From Chelatococcus sp. YT9 (GTDB taxonomy: Bacteria; Pseudomonadota; Alphaproteobacteria; Rhizobiales; Beijerinckiaceae): a stretch of DNA of 64,000 nucleotides. The notes below the pieces were generated by a model, which did no database searches, had not been told where the DNA came from, and worked only from the letters and a program-made list of their open reading frames with translations. Of this stretch, positions 29,216-39,105 are shown in pieces. Position 1 is the stretch's first letter. The number at the start of each line of letters is the position of its first letter. Location of the stretch: the NCBI RefSeq assembly GCF_018398315.1, contig NZ_JAHBRW010000001.1, positions 2,736,501 to 2,800,500 of the forward strand. Direction: 5' to 3'. Made by a program: the position numbers and the translations under genes.

Positions 29216-31406
29216 AGCCTTGTGCCACCTTCTTGATCAGGGCCGGCTGATGCTCCTGAAGCGCGCCGGGGTGCGCGAGGAGTTCATCGATGTCCTCCGC
29301 GGCCACGGGCTTCGAGAAGAGGTAGCCCTGCAATTCATGGCAGCCCAGCGCGCGGAGGAATTCCAGCTGCTCCTGGGTCTCCACGCCCTCCGCCGTCACC
29401 GTCAGGCCGAGCGCTCGGCCGAGATGGACAATCGAATGGATGAGAATGGCAGACTCGCCAGTCGTCTCGGCAGCTTCGAGGAACGAGCGATCGATCTTGA
29501 TCTTGTCGAAAGCGAAGCGCCGCAGATAGATCAAGCTTGAATAGCCCGTACCGAAATCGTCGAGCGCCAGGCGCACGCCATGGGCACGCAGCTCGATCAT
29601 AGCTTCTTCGGCCGCATCCGCGTCCTCGACCACGACGCCTTCCGTAAGCTCCAGCTCGATGCGCGTCGGATCGATGCCGCTCTCCGTGATAATGCGCATG
29701 ACGTTCGAGACGAAATCGCGATGGCGGAATTGTATCGCGGACACGTTGACTGCGATGCGAACGCCCGGCCACCGCTTCGCATCCGCGCAGGCGCGCCGAA
29801 GAACCCACTCGCCGAGAGCGATGATGAGGCCTCTCTCCTCGGCTATGGCGATGAATTTCTCCGGCGCGATCAGGCCGTGCTCGCGATGCGGCCAGCGCAC
29901 GAGAGCCTCGACAGCAACGATCCCGTAGTTATTGATCTCGACCTGGGGTTGATAGTGCAGAACGAGCTCATCGTTCTCGATCGCTTTACGCAGGTCGTCC
30001 TCCACGACCTTGCGCAGGCGCAGCGCCTCGTCCATCTGACGCTCGACGAAGCTGAAACGATTACGGCCACTGTTTTTGGCCTGGTAGAGCGCGGTATCGG
30101 CGAGCCTTAGAAGCGTGTCCCGATCCGTGCTGTTTTGCGGGCTGAGAACGATGCCGATGGACATGCCGACGGAGACGAGCGCATCGCCCATCTCGATGGA
30201 CTTATTGACCGCCTCAAGGATACGGCGGCAAAGCGCCTCCGCGTCGTGATGGGCGGTGACGCCGGTCTGGATGATTGCGAATTCGTCGCCACCTAGCCTG
30301 GCCAGGGTGTCCGCGCCGCGCAGCAGATTCGAGAGCCGCTGGGCGATGACGCGGATCACATTGTCGCCGACCGCATGGCCATAGATGTCGTTGACGTCCT
30401 TGAAGCGATCGATGTCAAGGAACAGAACGGCGAGGCCTTCCCCGGAGCGGTGGCTCCGCGCCAGTTCCTGTTCGAGCCGCATGCTGAAGGAGAGACGATT
30501 GGGCAAGCCAGACAAGGTGTCCTGCCCAGCGAGGCGCCGTGACAGATCCTGCATGCGGATCTCGTTATAGGCCATCCGCCGAGCGATGAGCCAGACAGCG
30601 GCAAGCGCGAAGAGGGCGACGACGCTGGCCACCGCCATGATGAGGGCAAGCCTTGGCCAGACGGTGCGGCTCGGCAATGGCGGCTGCCAGGCCAGGGACA
30701 TGCTGTCGCCAAGGGATGCCTTGATGGGCAGAGCCTCATGCCCGGGCGGGGGCTGGCGGGTCAGCGTGACCGGCGCGCTGCCTGCTGCTCGCCCGATCGC
30801 TTCGATGTCACGAACTGTATAGCGGTAAATGATGACCGCGGTCTGGCCGGCTGCTCCGGCAGCCGCAAGGGCCGGTTCACGTCCATCCTTGGCGACGAGG
30901 AGATACACGGCGCCATCGTGATACACGAAGTGGTCGACCGCCTGGCCCGGTGTCGGCGGATTGGCGAGAAAGAAGTTGACCAGAGCTTTCAGGCTTTCAT
31001 GTCCGCCCCGGCTGTCAGAAGGCGCGGCAGAGCCCGCGACAGCAACAGGACGGATGGACCGCGAACCGTCGGTCATCACCAGCGCCTCAAATACGCCGGG
31101 TTGTGCGGATCTCTCACCCCCTGTCACGTCAGAGAGGAGACCTGCGCGTGATACTTCGGATGAATTGAGATCAACTGTCGCCAATATCGTATCGAGCCGC
31201 TGCTCGACATTCTTCTTATGAGCCGTCAAGACCTCGGCGAGCCGGTGTCGATGTTCGGCGGCCGACCATTCATCGATACTGTTGCTCATATGGACGAGGG
31301 CAAGCAGCATCCCCGCTATAACCGCAACAACGATCAGCGCGATTGGCCACAGAAGACGACCAATCAAGGCCGCAGGCCGGGCGATGCGGAAGCCGGAGAA
31401 CAGCAA
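29199..31406 (-). CDS. Membrane-anchored GGDEF-EAL cyclic-di-GMP protein
   Basis: A 735-residue dual-domain signalling protein. Two membrane segments (about residues 18-40 and 252-275) flank a periplasmic sensor domain of about 210 residues, CHASE4-like in size and placement. The GGDEF motif is at 372-376, with an inhibitory site RGAD at 363-366. The EAL domain starts with VEALVRW (Glu500) and keeps NVSAIQFR, ELTEGVVVED, DDFGTGYSS and KIDRSFL, so both synthesis and hydrolysis of c-di-GMP look possible. No ATG lies before the first membrane segment; TTG at 31406 is the only start that includes it. Confidence 0.9.
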   Translation of the reverse strand: MLFSGFRIARPAALIGRLLWPIALIVVAVIAGMLLALVHMSNSIDEWSAAEHRHRLAEVLTAHKKNVEQRLDTILATVDLNSSEVSRAGLLSDVTGGERSAQPGVFEALVMTDGSRSIRPVAVAGSAAPSDSRGGHESLKALVNFFLANPPTPGQAVDHFVYHDGAVYLLVAKDGREPALAAAGAAGQTAVIIYRYTVRDIEAIGRAAGSAPVTLTRQPPPGHEALPIKASLGDSMSLAWQPPLPSRTVWPRLALIMAVASVVALFALAAVWLIARRMAYNEIRMQDLSRRLAGQDTLSGLPNRLSFSMRLEQELARSHRSGEGLAVLFLDIDRFKDVNDIYGHAVGDNVIRVIAQRLSNLLRGADTLARLGGDEFAIIQTGVTAHHDAEALCRRILEAVNKSIEMGDALVSVGMSIGIVLSPQNSTDRDTLLRLADTALYQAKNSGRNRFSFVERQMDEALRLRKVVEDDLRKAIENDELVLHYQPQVEINNYGIVAVEALVRWPHREHGLIAPEKFIAIAEERGLIIALGEWVLRRACADAKRWPGVRIAVNVSAIQFRHRDFVSNVMRIITESGIDPTRIELELTEGVVVEDADAAEEAMIELRAHGVRLALDDFGTGYSSLIYLRRFAFDKIKIDRSFLEAAETTGESAILIHSIVHLGRALGLTVTAEGVETQEQLEFLRALGCHELQGYLFSKPVAAEDIDELLAHPGALQEHQPALIKKVAQGSKSGP

Positions 31407-31568
31407 AGCGGCGATGGTCCTCGCAATCGAAATGACAGGCTAGCCCGCGTCTAACAAAGCACAGTGCATATTTCACAGATTGGATTGACGAGTCGTTGCT
31501 TCTGCGAACCGATTGCGAATTCTTATCAATGAGAGAGCGGGGTCAATCCATTTTCATGGTTAACAGCC

Positions 31569-32315
31569 TCATATTAGGGCCATTCCCCGCAAGCTCGCGT
31601 GGCCATTTCGGCCAACAATGATGTGATCGTGGACTTCGATGCCTAAAGATTTTGCAATGGCGATAATATCCTGCGTCATGCGGATGTCCGCGGTCGACGG
31701 TGTTGGATCCCCGGAGGGGTGGTTGTGGACCAGAATAAGCGCGCTCGCTGCGAGTTCGATGGCGCGTTTAACCACCTCGCGCGGATAGACCGGCGTGTGA
31801 TCGACCGTGCCCGATTGCTGCAGTTCGTCGGCGATCAGGGAGTTCCGCCTATCGAGGAACAGGATACGAAAATGTTCCTTGTCGGCGAACGCCATCGCCG
31901 TGCGGCAATAGTCGAGCACCGCGCTCCAGGATGACAATACCGGACGCTGGGCTATCTCGCCTTTGGTGAGCCGGCGTGCGGCGGCTTCGATGATCTTGAG
32001 GTCGGTCACGACGCTCTCACCCACGCCGTTCACCTCGACGAGCCGGGGTGGAGGCGCGGCCAGCACCTCCGCGAAGCTGCCGAAGCGCCTGAGAAGCTGC
32101 TTTGCGATCGGCTTCACATCCCGACGCGGGATTGAGCGGAAGAGCACGAGCTCCAGCAGTTCGTAGTCTGCAAGCCCGACATCCCCGGCTTCACGGAAAC
32201 GCTTGCGCAACCGCTCGCGGTGATTGGCGTAATGCGGGGCAATGTCTTCCACCGCATGCGACGTGGATGCTTCTTTGGCGCGATCGGTGCTCTCACCCGC
32301 TCTGGTCCGATCCAT
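31569..32315 (-). CDS. radC: RadC/JAB-domain protein
   Basis: A 248-residue protein of the RadC family. The N-terminal helix-hairpin-helix UPF0758 region (about 30-100) has [14 protein letters not shown] and [17 protein letters not shown]. The C-terminal JAMM metalloprotease-like domain has [14 protein letters not shown], with the two His and Asp ligands. The role is uncertain; the DNA-repair name is historical. ATG at 32315 is chosen with GAGG 8 bases before it; an in-frame ATG at 32336 would overlap the map gene by 11 bases. It follows map by 10 bp in the same direction. Confidence 0.88.
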   Translation of the reverse strand: MDRTRAGESTDRAKEASTSHAVEDIAPHYANHRERLRKRFREAGDVGLADYELLELVLFRSIPRRDVKPIAKQLLRRFGSFAEVLAAPPPRLVEVNGVGESVVTDLKIIEAAARRLTKGEIAQRPVLSSWSAVLDYCRTAMAFADKEHFRILFLDRRNSLIADELQQSGTVDHTPVYPREVVKRAIELAASALILVHNHPSGDPTPSTADIRMTQDIIAIAKSLGIEVHDHIIVGRNGHASLRGMALI

Positions 32316-32325
32316 CACCTTCGCC

Positions 32326-33153
32326 TCACGTGGCATTGGCGAAAGGAGGACAATGCAGACCGGCGGGCGAAAGCGTGAAGATCTCGACCCCCGTCTCTGT
32401 GACGCCAACGGTATGCTCGAATTGCGCGGACAAGGAGCGGTCGCGCGTCACGGCCGTCCAGCCGTCGGAAAGCACCTTCACCTGCGGGCGCCCCAGGTTG
32501 ATCATGGGCTCGATGGTGAAGATCATGCCCGGCTCGAGGGCCACTCCCTCGCCGGGGCGGCCGAAATGCAGGATGCTTGGCTGTTCGTGGAATTCAAGAC
32601 CGATCCCATGGCCGCAGAAATCCCGGACCACCGAGCAGCGTTCTGATTCGGCGAATTCCTGAATGGCAGCGCCGATATCCCCCGTCGTGGCTCCTGGCCG
32701 TACCACGCCGATCCCGCGCATCAGGGATTCATATGTGATCTCGATGAGCCGCAAGGCGCGGCGCGGGACTTCACCGACGGTGTACATGCGGCTGGAGTCC
32801 CCATGCCAGCCATCACGGATAAAGGTGACATCGATGTTGATGATATCGCCTTCGCGCAATGGCTTGTCGTTAGGCTGACCATGGCAGACCACGTGATTAA
32901 GAGACGTGCAGCAGGAGTGCCGATAGCCGCGGTACATGAGCTGGGCGGGGAGGGCGTCGTGCGCCATACCGAAATCGAAGACCAGCTTGTCGATGGCCTC
33001 GGTCGTGGTGCCGGGATTGACGTGGGCGGCCAGCATATCGAGGCATTCGGCGGCAATACGGCCGACCCGGTGCATGCCTTGGAAAGCCTCGCGGCCATAG
33101 ATCTTGATACCGTTGCCGCGGCGGCTCACAAGAGCATCGCTGAGCTCGATCAT
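32326..33153 (-). CDS. map: Methionine aminopeptidase, type I
   Basis: A 275-residue cytosolic metallopeptidase that removes the initiator methionine. The metal ligands are visible: Asp in [10 protein letters not shown], Asp in WHGDSSRMY, His in [10 protein letters not shown], Glu in [10 protein letters not shown] and Glu in AQFEHTVGV. The N-terminal substrate-gate region has [15 protein letters not shown] at 33153 gives the family length; the frame is open further upstream but lacks homology there. It is immediately upstream of radC and divergent from the FkbM gene. Confidence 0.95.
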   Translation of the reverse strand: MIELSDALVSRRGNGIKIYGREAFQGMHRVGRIAAECLDMLAAHVNPGTTTEAIDKLVFDFGMAHDALPAQLMYRGYRHSCCTSLNHVVCHGQPNDKPLREGDIINIDVTFIRDGWHGDSSRMYTVGEVPRRALRLIEITYESLMRGIGVVRPGATTGDIGAAIQEFAESERCSVVRDFCGHGIGLEFHEQPSILHFGRPGEGVALEPGMIFTIEPMINLGRPQVKVLSDGWTAVTRDRSLSAQFEHTVGVTETGVEIFTLSPAGLHCPPFANAT

Positions 33154-33365
33154 CACGCTTACCCCGAAGAAGCCGTGTTCAGAAAAGCCGATTGCAGCAC
33201 GGAAGGCGCCATTCCGGCGAGGGTCATGCGGCCTCCTGCTTACGCAGCAGGCGGCGTACCGATGATCCCCCGCGCCAACTCTAGTCCATGCCGAGATCAC
33301 CGCAAGGGGCGAAGGAGTGGACGCCCGCTGGCGTATCGATCGCGGGCGGTGTAAGTATCCCCACC

Positions 33366-34208
33366 ATGACGCTCGTGAATGCCGGCTCCTATGATAGCGA
33401 GCCATTTGGAACCTTTGCCCCGACGAATCCGCTGCGGTCCATCATTGCCATGACCCGCGCGATGCCTGACGTCTGGCTTCCGAAGCGGACCGCGCTTGCC
33501 CTGCGCAATATCGCGTTGCGCAGTATGGATGGACGCCCCGTGGACGTCGAGACGCTCGGCGTGCGCATGCGTCTCTTCCCGTACAACAACATCTGCGAGA
33601 AGCGCATTCTCTTCACGCCGCAATATTTCGACGTGAAGGAGCGGGAAATCCTCGCGAGCCGCCTGAAAGGCGATTGCACCTTCATCGATATCGGCGCGAA
33701 CGTAGGCGCTTATAGCCTTTTCGTCGCCGCGCAGGCCGGCCCGCGTGCCCGCATTCTCGCCATCGAACCACAGCCCGACATATTCGAACGGCTCGTCGCG
33801 AACATCCGCTTCAATCCGTTCGGCACCATCAAGGCCATCGCCTGCGCGCTGGCCGATAAGTCCGGCGAGTTGACCCTGTTTCTCGACTACGAGAACCGGG
33901 GTGAATCGAGCGTCAAGATCGTCGGTTCAGAAAACACTACGGCGATCCGCGTGCCGGCCAAGACCCTGCTCGAGCTTCTGCGCGAGGAGGGCTTCGAGCA
34001 TTTGGACGCGGCCAAGCTGGACGTGGAGGGCGCCGAGGATCTCATCATGGAACCGTTCCTGGATCAGGCGCCGGCTTCGCTGTTTCCCAAGCTCCTGATC
34101 ATCGAAGACGGGGAGGGGCGCTGGCATACGGATTTACCGAAGCGCCTCATTTCGAAAGGATACCGCTTCGTGATGCGAACGCGCCTCAATCTGATCTTCG
34201 AAAGATGA
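33366..34208 (+). CDS. FkbM family methyltransferase
   Basis: A 280-residue SAM-dependent methyltransferase. The SAM-binding core is TFIDIGANVGAYSLFVAAQA (about residues 103-122), then ILAIEPQPDIFERLVANI. The C-terminal family marker is DAAKLDVEGAEDLIM. FkbM enzymes O-methylate sugars or polyketides and in bacteria often modify surface glycans. ATG at 33366 begins before the conserved domain. It converges with a small secreted protein gene; no operon partner is evident. Confidence 0.9.
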   Translation: MTLVNAGSYDSEPFGTFAPTNPLRSIIAMTRAMPDVWLPKRTALALRNIALRSMDGRPVDVETLGVRMRLFPYNNICEKRILFTPQYFDVKEREILASRLKGDCTFIDIGANVGAYSLFVAAQAGPRARILAIEPQPDIFERLVANIRFNPFGTIKAIACALADKSGELTLFLDYENRGESSVKIVGSENTTAIRVPAKTLLELLREEGFEHLDAAKLDVEGAEDLIMEPFLDQAPASLFPKLLIIEDGEGRWHTDLPKRLISKGYRFVMRTRLNLIFER

Positions 34209-34266
34209 AGATTTGAGCGAGGACGGCTATCGGAGAGATGCCGCCCACGCGTGAGATCGGCGTGCC

Positions 34267-34599
34267 TCAGATCTTCGGCTGCGGCTGGTTCTGGTATTTC
34301 TTTGAGTCGCGGGCGAGCTCAAGACATTCCTGCAGCTCGACATAGCTCGGGGTGCCATCGGAGCGGGTTTCCGAGAGGCAGCTGTCGACGCTTCCGGTCG
34401 AGAAGGTCTTCCATTCCTTTTCAATCGCCGCATGAGCGCTTTTTTCATCGTTCATGCATTGATTAAAGGTCGTCTTGGACTGTGCGCCGAATTCCGCGGC
34501 CGCACGGCAGCTGGGCGCGGTGTCGAGCGTGGGCACGGGGCCTTCGGCGGCGAGAATGAGGTGTGCGCCAATGGCCAGGGCAGTCAACGGGAATGGCAT
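34267..34599 (-). CDS. Small secreted hypothetical protein with four cysteines
   Basis: A 110-residue protein I do not recognise by name. An N-terminal signal (MPFPLTALAIGAHLILAAEG) predicts export. The mature part has Cys in PSCRAAAEFG, NQCMNDEKSA, SCLSETRSD and ELQECLELAR, so two disulfides are possible in the periplasm. GAGGG lies 6 to 7 bases before the ATG at 34599. Codon use resembles its neighbours. Proteins of this size and Cys pattern occur in Hyphomicrobiales genomes without known function. Confidence 0.75.
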   Translation of the reverse strand: MPFPLTALAIGAHLILAAEGPVPTLDTAPSCRAAAEFGAQSKTTFNQCMNDEKSAHAAIEKEWKTFSTGSVDSCLSETRSDGTPSYVELQECLELARDSKKYQNQPQPKI

Positions 34600-34742
34600 A
34601 TCAACCCTCAGAAGTGTGGTGAAGCCTGGGACCGGCCTCAGGCGCTGCTTAATCTTGGCGCAAGGTGCCTGATGCGTGTGTCAATAACAACAAAGATTAT
34701 GATTTTAGGTAACCGGCATCTGCCGTGCTTATGGAAAGCCCT

Positions 34743-35453
34743 TCACCCGATAATCGGGACAAGTCGATCGGCCGCGATCATCTCAGTGTTCAACCGGCAG
34801 GTGATGGCATAGGCCTCGACACCGCGCGATCTGGCGTGGTCAAACGCCGCCGCATAGGTCGGGTCAATGTCGCGGGCAAGGGTGAAGCGCTCGGCCTCCA
34901 TCTGGATCACAAACAGCATGACAGCGCGGTACCCGTCCTCGGCCATGTCGCCGAGTTCGTGGAGATGCTTCGTTCCGCGCGCGGTGACACAATCCGGGAA
35001 TTCCGCGAAGCCGGGCTGGCGCATCATATGGACGTTCTTCACCTCCACATAGCAGGCGGGACGGTCGTCATCCTCCAGAAGAATGTCGACGCGGCTCGCG
35101 CGACCGTATTTCACTTCCCGGCGCAGGCGCGCATAGCCGGCAAGCGGCGGAATGACGCCGGCGGCGATCGCCTCGGTGGCAAGGCTGTTCGGCAGCGACG
35201 TGTTGATGCCGACCAATTGCGGGCCTGCTCCAAAGTCCGCCTCGACCATCTCCCAGGAGTGGCGTAGCTTTCGGGCCGGATTGGGCGAAAGCGACAGCCA
35301 GACTCGGTTGCCGGGCGTCACGAGGCCCAGCATGGCCCCCGGATTGGCGCAATGGGCTGTGATGGTGCTTCCATCGGTCAATTGCACGTCGGACAGAAAG
35401 CGCTTGTATCGCGTGATCAGGCGACCTTCGATCAAAGGTGAGGGAAATTGCAT
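34743..35453 (-). CDS. sfsA: SfsA, sugar fermentation stimulation protein homolog
   Basis: A 236-residue protein of the SfsA family, thought to be a nucleic-acid-binding nuclease-like protein. It shows [37 protein letters not shown] and [14 protein letters not shown], all conserved; Asp, Glu and Lys in DILLEDDD and VEVKN form a PD-(D/E)xK-like core. ATG at 35453 is the natural start; a TTG directly before it also fits. It is divergent from the CinA-like gene with 184 bp between them. Confidence 0.92.
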   Translation of the reverse strand: MQFPSPLIEGRLITRYKRFLSDVQLTDGSTITAHCANPGAMLGLVTPGNRVWLSLSPNPARKLRHSWEMVEADFGAGPQLVGINTSLPNSLATEAIAAGVIPPLAGYARLRREVKYGRASRVDILLEDDDRPACYVEVKNVHMMRQPGFAEFPDCVTARGTKHLHELGDMAEDGYRAVMLFVIQMEAERFTLARDIDPTYAAAFDHARSRGVEAYAITCRLNTEMIAADRLVPIIG

Positions 35454-35637
35454 CAAAGGCCTCGCGGGAGAACGAAGGACAGCTGGGGTTATCAGCGTCC
35501 GTTTCCGTTCTCAAGGCCGCCTTGCCACCGCTGCTTTGCCACGCTGAAGCTTGCACTCTTGAGAGAGGCCGGTCCAGAGAGTAGATCAACGCGAGCGCAG
35601 GGCTATCGTCGGCCCTCGGTGGGCAAGGAGAGTGAAC

Positions 35638-36396
35638 ATGAGCGAGGCGGCTGCGGTTGAGATGAACGTGGTGACGGCTGCTCTTCTTGTGATCGGCGAC
35701 GAGATTCTCTCAGGCCGTACCAAGGACAAGAATATCGGCTATATCGCTGAATATCTCACGGCGATCGGGATCGATCTCACCGAGGTTCGTATCGTCGCCG
35801 ATGACGAAGCTGCGATCATTGACGCACTGAATGCCCTGAGAAGCCGCTACACCTACGTGTTCACCACCGGCGGCATCGGCCCGACGCATGACGATATTAC
35901 CGCTGACAGCGTCGCCAAGGCCTTCGGTGTGCCGATCCATGAAGACCCGCGCGCCATTGCCTGTCTGCTGGAGCGTATCAAGCCGGAGGACCTCAATGAG
36001 GCGCGCCGCCGCATGGCGCGGATCCCGGAAGGCGCGGAACTCGTCGCAAATCCGGTTTCCAAGGCCCCGGGCTTCTGGATCGGCAACGTCATCGTGATGG
36101 CCGGCGTACCCGCGATCATGCAAGCGATGCTCGACAGTGTGGCCCCGAAACTCGCCACGGGCCGCGTGATGCTATCCGAGACCATTCGCGCCGAATGCAA
36201 AGAAGGCGATGTGGCCGGGCCGTTGCGCGAGATCGCCGAGCGCTACCCCGATGTGATCATCGGTAGCTATCCCTTCAACGACGAAACCGGCTTCAAGACC
36301 AATCTGGTGCTGCGTTCCCGCGAGGCATCGCGGCTCGCCATCGCCGCGGAGGCCGTGCGCCATATGCTGACGTCCCTCGATGTTGTGCGCCCCTGA
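35638..36396 (+). CDS. Short CinA-like molybdopterin-binding domain protein
   Basis: A 252-residue protein containing the MoCF/CinA N-terminal domain: LLVIGDEILSGRTKDKNIGY, VFTTGGIGPTHDDITADSVA and FWIGNVIVMAGVPAIMQAML. It lacks the C-terminal nicotinamide-nucleotide amidase domain of full CinA, as is usual for this alphaproteobacterial branch. It may hydrolyse ADP-ribose or similar compounds; the function is not proven. ATG at 35638 has AAGGAGAG at 35625-35632. Confidence 0.88.
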   Translation: MSEAAAVEMNVVTAALLVIGDEILSGRTKDKNIGYIAEYLTAIGIDLTEVRIVADDEAAIIDALNALRSRYTYVFTTGGIGPTHDDITADSVAKAFGVPIHEDPRAIACLLERIKPEDLNEARRRMARIPEGAELVANPVSKAPGFWIGNVIVMAGVPAIMQAMLDSVAPKLATGRVMLSETIRAECKEGDVAGPLREIAERYPDVIIGSYPFNDETGFKTNLVLRSREASRLAIAAEAVRHMLTSLDVVRP

Positions 36397-36495
36397 GACG
36401 GCTCGGCCTGATACAACGAGCCCTGAATTCATCATGCGCACAGCGCTTCGGCCAAGGCCGTTTCGCCAAGACGAAAGTGAACGAAAGATAGTGTA

Positions 36496-37002
36496 ATGGT
36501 AGGATCTTCAGAAAAAGCCTTCCCCGTGTCGTGGGATCAATTCCACCGGGATGCGCGCGCCCTGGCGTGGCGTCTACACGCCTTCGGGCCATTCGACGCC
36601 ATGGTCTGCATTACAAGGGGGGGCCTCGTCCCTGCAGCCGTCGTTGCGCGCGAATTGGAGATCCGCCTGATCGAGACGATTTGTGCGGCGAGCTATCACG
36701 ACTACAAGAACCAAGGCGACCTGAAGATCCTCAAGGACGTCTCACCCAGCATCAAGGCACTTGGCGGCGGCACAGGCAAAGGGGTCCTCGTCATCGACGA
36801 TCTGGTCGACACCGGGAAGACCGCGCGCATGGTCCGCGAAGTTTTGCCGGAGGCCCATTTCGCTGCGGTCTATGCAAAACCTCAAGGCCGTCCGGCTGTC
36901 GACACCTTTATCACCGAAGTCTCACAGGACACCTGGATCTATCTGCCCTGGGACATGGGACTTACTTTCCAGCCGCCAATCCGCGGTGGCGCAGCGGGTT
37001 GA
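36496..37002 (+). CDS. gpt: Xanthine-guanine phosphoribosyltransferase
   Basis: A 168-residue purine-salvage enzyme that makes XMP/GMP from xanthine/guanine and PRPP. The PRPP loop is [13 protein letters not shown] (about 97-109). An earlier [19 protein letters not shown] and the C-terminal WIYLPWDMG, which contacts the base, fit Gpt. The ribosome-binding site is weak. Its stop is 5 bp from that of the convergent cbiB gene. Confidence 0.93.
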   Translation: MVGSSEKAFPVSWDQFHRDARALAWRLHAFGPFDAMVCITRGGLVPAAVVARELEIRLIETICAASYHDYKNQGDLKILKDVSPSIKALGGGTGKGVLVIDDLVDTGKTARMVREVLPEAHFAAVYAKPQGRPAVDTFITEVSQDTWIYLPWDMGLTFQPPIRGGAAG

Positions 37003-37007
37003 GTCCG

Positions 37008-37994
37008 TTAGGAGAACAGGACAAACAACGCGGCGATCAGGAGCCACTGCAGGACGCAGGCATTGCGGTAGAGGGCGAGCGCGCGGCGGATGTCCGCGGG
37101 ACCTGCGTCCGCACGGCCGTCGCCCATCCAATGGTCATGGACGACATGGCCATGGTAGGTACGAGGGCCCGCGAGCCTGAGTCCAAGCGCCGCCGCCATC
37201 GCAGCCTCCGGCCAGCCGGCATTCGGCGAACGGTGGCGCGGCGCATCGCGCTTCATCGCCTGAAAGATGCCTTGCCGCGCGACATGAGGCGTTATCCAGG
37301 TCGCGGCGATGAGGAGGCAGCCAGCGAGCCGCGAGGCTGGGAGATTGACAAGGTCATCGAGGCGCGCCGAGGCCCAGCCGAAGGCATCGTGCCGCGGTGT
37401 GCGGTGGCCGATCATGCTGTCGGCGGTGTTGATCGCCTTGTAGAGGGCCATGCCTGGGAGGCCCGCGATGACGAGCCACATGCCGGGGGCCACGACGCCG
37501 TCCGCGTAGTTCTCGGCGAGGCTTTCGATCGCGGCGCGGGCAACGCCCTGTTCATCGAGGCTCTCCGGATCCCGGCCGACGATTTTCGAGACAGCCTCCC
37601 GGCCGCCTCGCAGCCCGCCTTTCTCCAGCCCATCCGCGACAGCGCGGACATGGGTGAAAAGACTGTGCTGGGCGAGCCCGGTGGAGGCGATGATGGCGAG
37701 GATGATGAGACCCGGCAGCACCAGTATCAGCGGCAGGTGATAAAGGATGCTCTCGATAAACCAGGCGATGCCCCCAACGATGGAAAGGAGCAGGACGAGC
37801 GCCACGATCCCCCAGCGCCGCCGCGTCGCAGGGGCGTGCTTTTCCTTGTTGAGGTGCCTGTCGAGCCATGCGATCAGCCTTCCCATCCATGTCACCGGGT
37901 GGCCGATGACGCGGTACAGGCGCTGCGGATAGCCGATCAGCGCCTCAAGGGCGAGCGCCACGGCGGCGATGATAAGGGTCGTTTGCAGGTCCAT
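37008..37994 (-). CDS. cbiB: Adenosylcobinamide-phosphate synthase CbiB/CobD
   Basis: A 328-residue membrane enzyme that attaches the aminopropanol(-phosphate) arm to adenosylcobyric acid. It has about five membrane segments and the family motifs YPQRLYRVIGHPVTWMGRLI, SLDEQGVARAAIESLAENY and DGVVAPGMW, and ends in VLQWLLIAALFVLFS. ATG at 37994 begins at MDLQTTLI, matching the family; an ATG at 38015 in frame would overlap cobC. It is divergent from cobC, which makes the arm, with only 19 bp between the starts. Confidence 0.93.
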   Translation of the reverse strand: MDLQTTLIIAAVALALEALIGYPQRLYRVIGHPVTWMGRLIAWLDRHLNKEKHAPATRRRWGIVALVLLLSIVGGIAWFIESILYHLPLILVLPGLIILAIIASTGLAQHSLFTHVRAVADGLEKGGLRGGREAVSKIVGRDPESLDEQGVARAAIESLAENYADGVVAPGMWLVIAGLPGMALYKAINTADSMIGHRTPRHDAFGWASARLDDLVNLPASRLAGCLLIAATWITPHVARQGIFQAMKRDAPRHRSPNAGWPEAAMAAALGLRLAGPRTYHGHVVHDHWMGDGRADAGPADIRRALALYRNACVLQWLLIAALFVLFS

Positions 37995-38013
37995 GGTGGA
38001 AGAAGGCGATAAC

Positions 38014-39030
38014 ATGTCTGGATACGCAGGAATATCGCCCGTGCTCCACGGTGGCGATCTCGGCGCCGCAAGCCGGACTTTTCCCCAGGCACGTCAACCC
38101 TGGGTCGATCTTTCGACGGGTATCAATCCGGTATCCTACCCCATTCCGGCACTTCCCCCTGCGGTCTGGACGCGTTTGCCCGAACCAGCCGAACTGGACG
38201 CGCTTGAGAAAGCGGCCGTCGTCGCCTATCGCGCGACGGCCGGAACGCATGTGGTCGCCGGGCCGGGAAGCCAGGCGCTGATCCAGCGTATTCCGTGGCT
38301 TCTTTCCCCGCGCCGCGTCGCGGTGCTGGGGCCGACCTATGGTGGACATGCGCCCGCCTGGACGGCGGCCGGCCACAGTGTCGAGATCGTGTCCTCACTG
38401 GCGCACCATCGCGACGCGGCTGTTGTCGTTCTGACCAACCCGAATAATCCCGACGGGCGCAGTCTCTCGGCCGAGACGCTCGCCGAAGTGGAAGCGCAAC
38501 TTGGCCCGACGGGGCTGCTTGTGATCGACGAAGCCTTTGCGGACGTGATGCCGGATGTCAGCTTCGCCGATCGGCTCGCGGGCCGTCGGCGCGCGCTCGT
38601 CCTTCGGTCTTTCGGCAAATTTTTTGGCCTTGCCGGCGTGCGGCTTGGCTTCGCGCTGACAAGTGACGACGACCTCGCGCGGCGGCTGCGCGATCACCTC
38701 GGCGCCTGGCCGGTTTCCGGCGCAGCCATCGCGATTGGACAGACGGCACTTGCTGATACGAACTGGCATGTGGCCATGAGAGCCGCGCTCGCGGCGGCGA
38801 CCCGACGCCTCGACGATCTGCTCGGCAGGGCGGGGCTTGCGGTAGTCGGTGGCACGACGCTCTTCCGTCTTGTGAGGAACGATGCGGCGGAGCAGTGGTA
38901 TCGGATGCTCGGGGAGAGCGGCATTATCGTCCGGCGTTTTCCCGAGGAGCCGCTTCATCTCCGCTTCGGGCTTCCTGGCACAGAACCTGAATGGGCACGC
39001 CTTGCCGCGGCACTGGATAGTTGTGCGTGA
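38014..39030 (+). CDS. cobC: Threonine-phosphate decarboxylase CobC (cobalamin biosynthesis)
   Basis: A 338-residue PLP enzyme of aminotransferase fold I/II that provides (R)-1-amino-2-propanol phosphate for the cobalamin lower arm. The N-terminal LHGGDLGAASR and DLSTGINPVSYP are CobC hallmarks. VLTNPNNPDGR and VIDEAFADVMP bind PLP, and the Schiff-base lysine is in LRSFGKFFGLAGVRLGF. ATG at 38014 has GAAGAAGG upstream. It is divergent from cbiB and must share its promoter region with that gene. Confidence 0.93.
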   Translation: MSGYAGISPVLHGGDLGAASRTFPQARQPWVDLSTGINPVSYPIPALPPAVWTRLPEPAELDALEKAAVVAYRATAGTHVVAGPGSQALIQRIPWLLSPRRVAVLGPTYGGHAPAWTAAGHSVEIVSSLAHHRDAAVVVLTNPNNPDGRSLSAETLAEVEAQLGPTGLLVIDEAFADVMPDVSFADRLAGRRRALVLRSFGKFFGLAGVRLGFALTSDDDLARRLRDHLGAWPVSGAAIAIGQTALADTNWHVAMRAALAAATRRLDDLLGRAGLAVVGGTTLFRLVRNDAAEQWYRMLGESGIIVRRFPEEPLHLRFGLPGTEPEWARLAAALDSCA

Positions 39031-39105
39031 GGCTTGTCACGATCAGTCCTGCGCTTGCTCTATGGGCGCGCGCCGGATAACCCTTCATGGGTGAGCAAGA
39101 GCTCG

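Noticed and set aside
32326..33405. Longer methionine aminopeptidase starting at 33405
   Set aside because: The extra 84 residues have no homology to the family and overlap the divergent FkbM gene; the ATG at 33153 gives the expected protein.
37020..37040. GCCACTG-like word suggesting a cobalamin riboswitch near cbiB
   Set aside because: It is inside the 3' coding end of cbiB on the wrong strand and lacks the rest of the B12-box structure.
36531..38012. Open frame of 493 codons on the plus strand opposite cbiB
   Set aside because: It is the antisense shadow of gpt and cbiB; its composition is Arg/Asp/Glu/Gly/His-heavy and lacks any domain.
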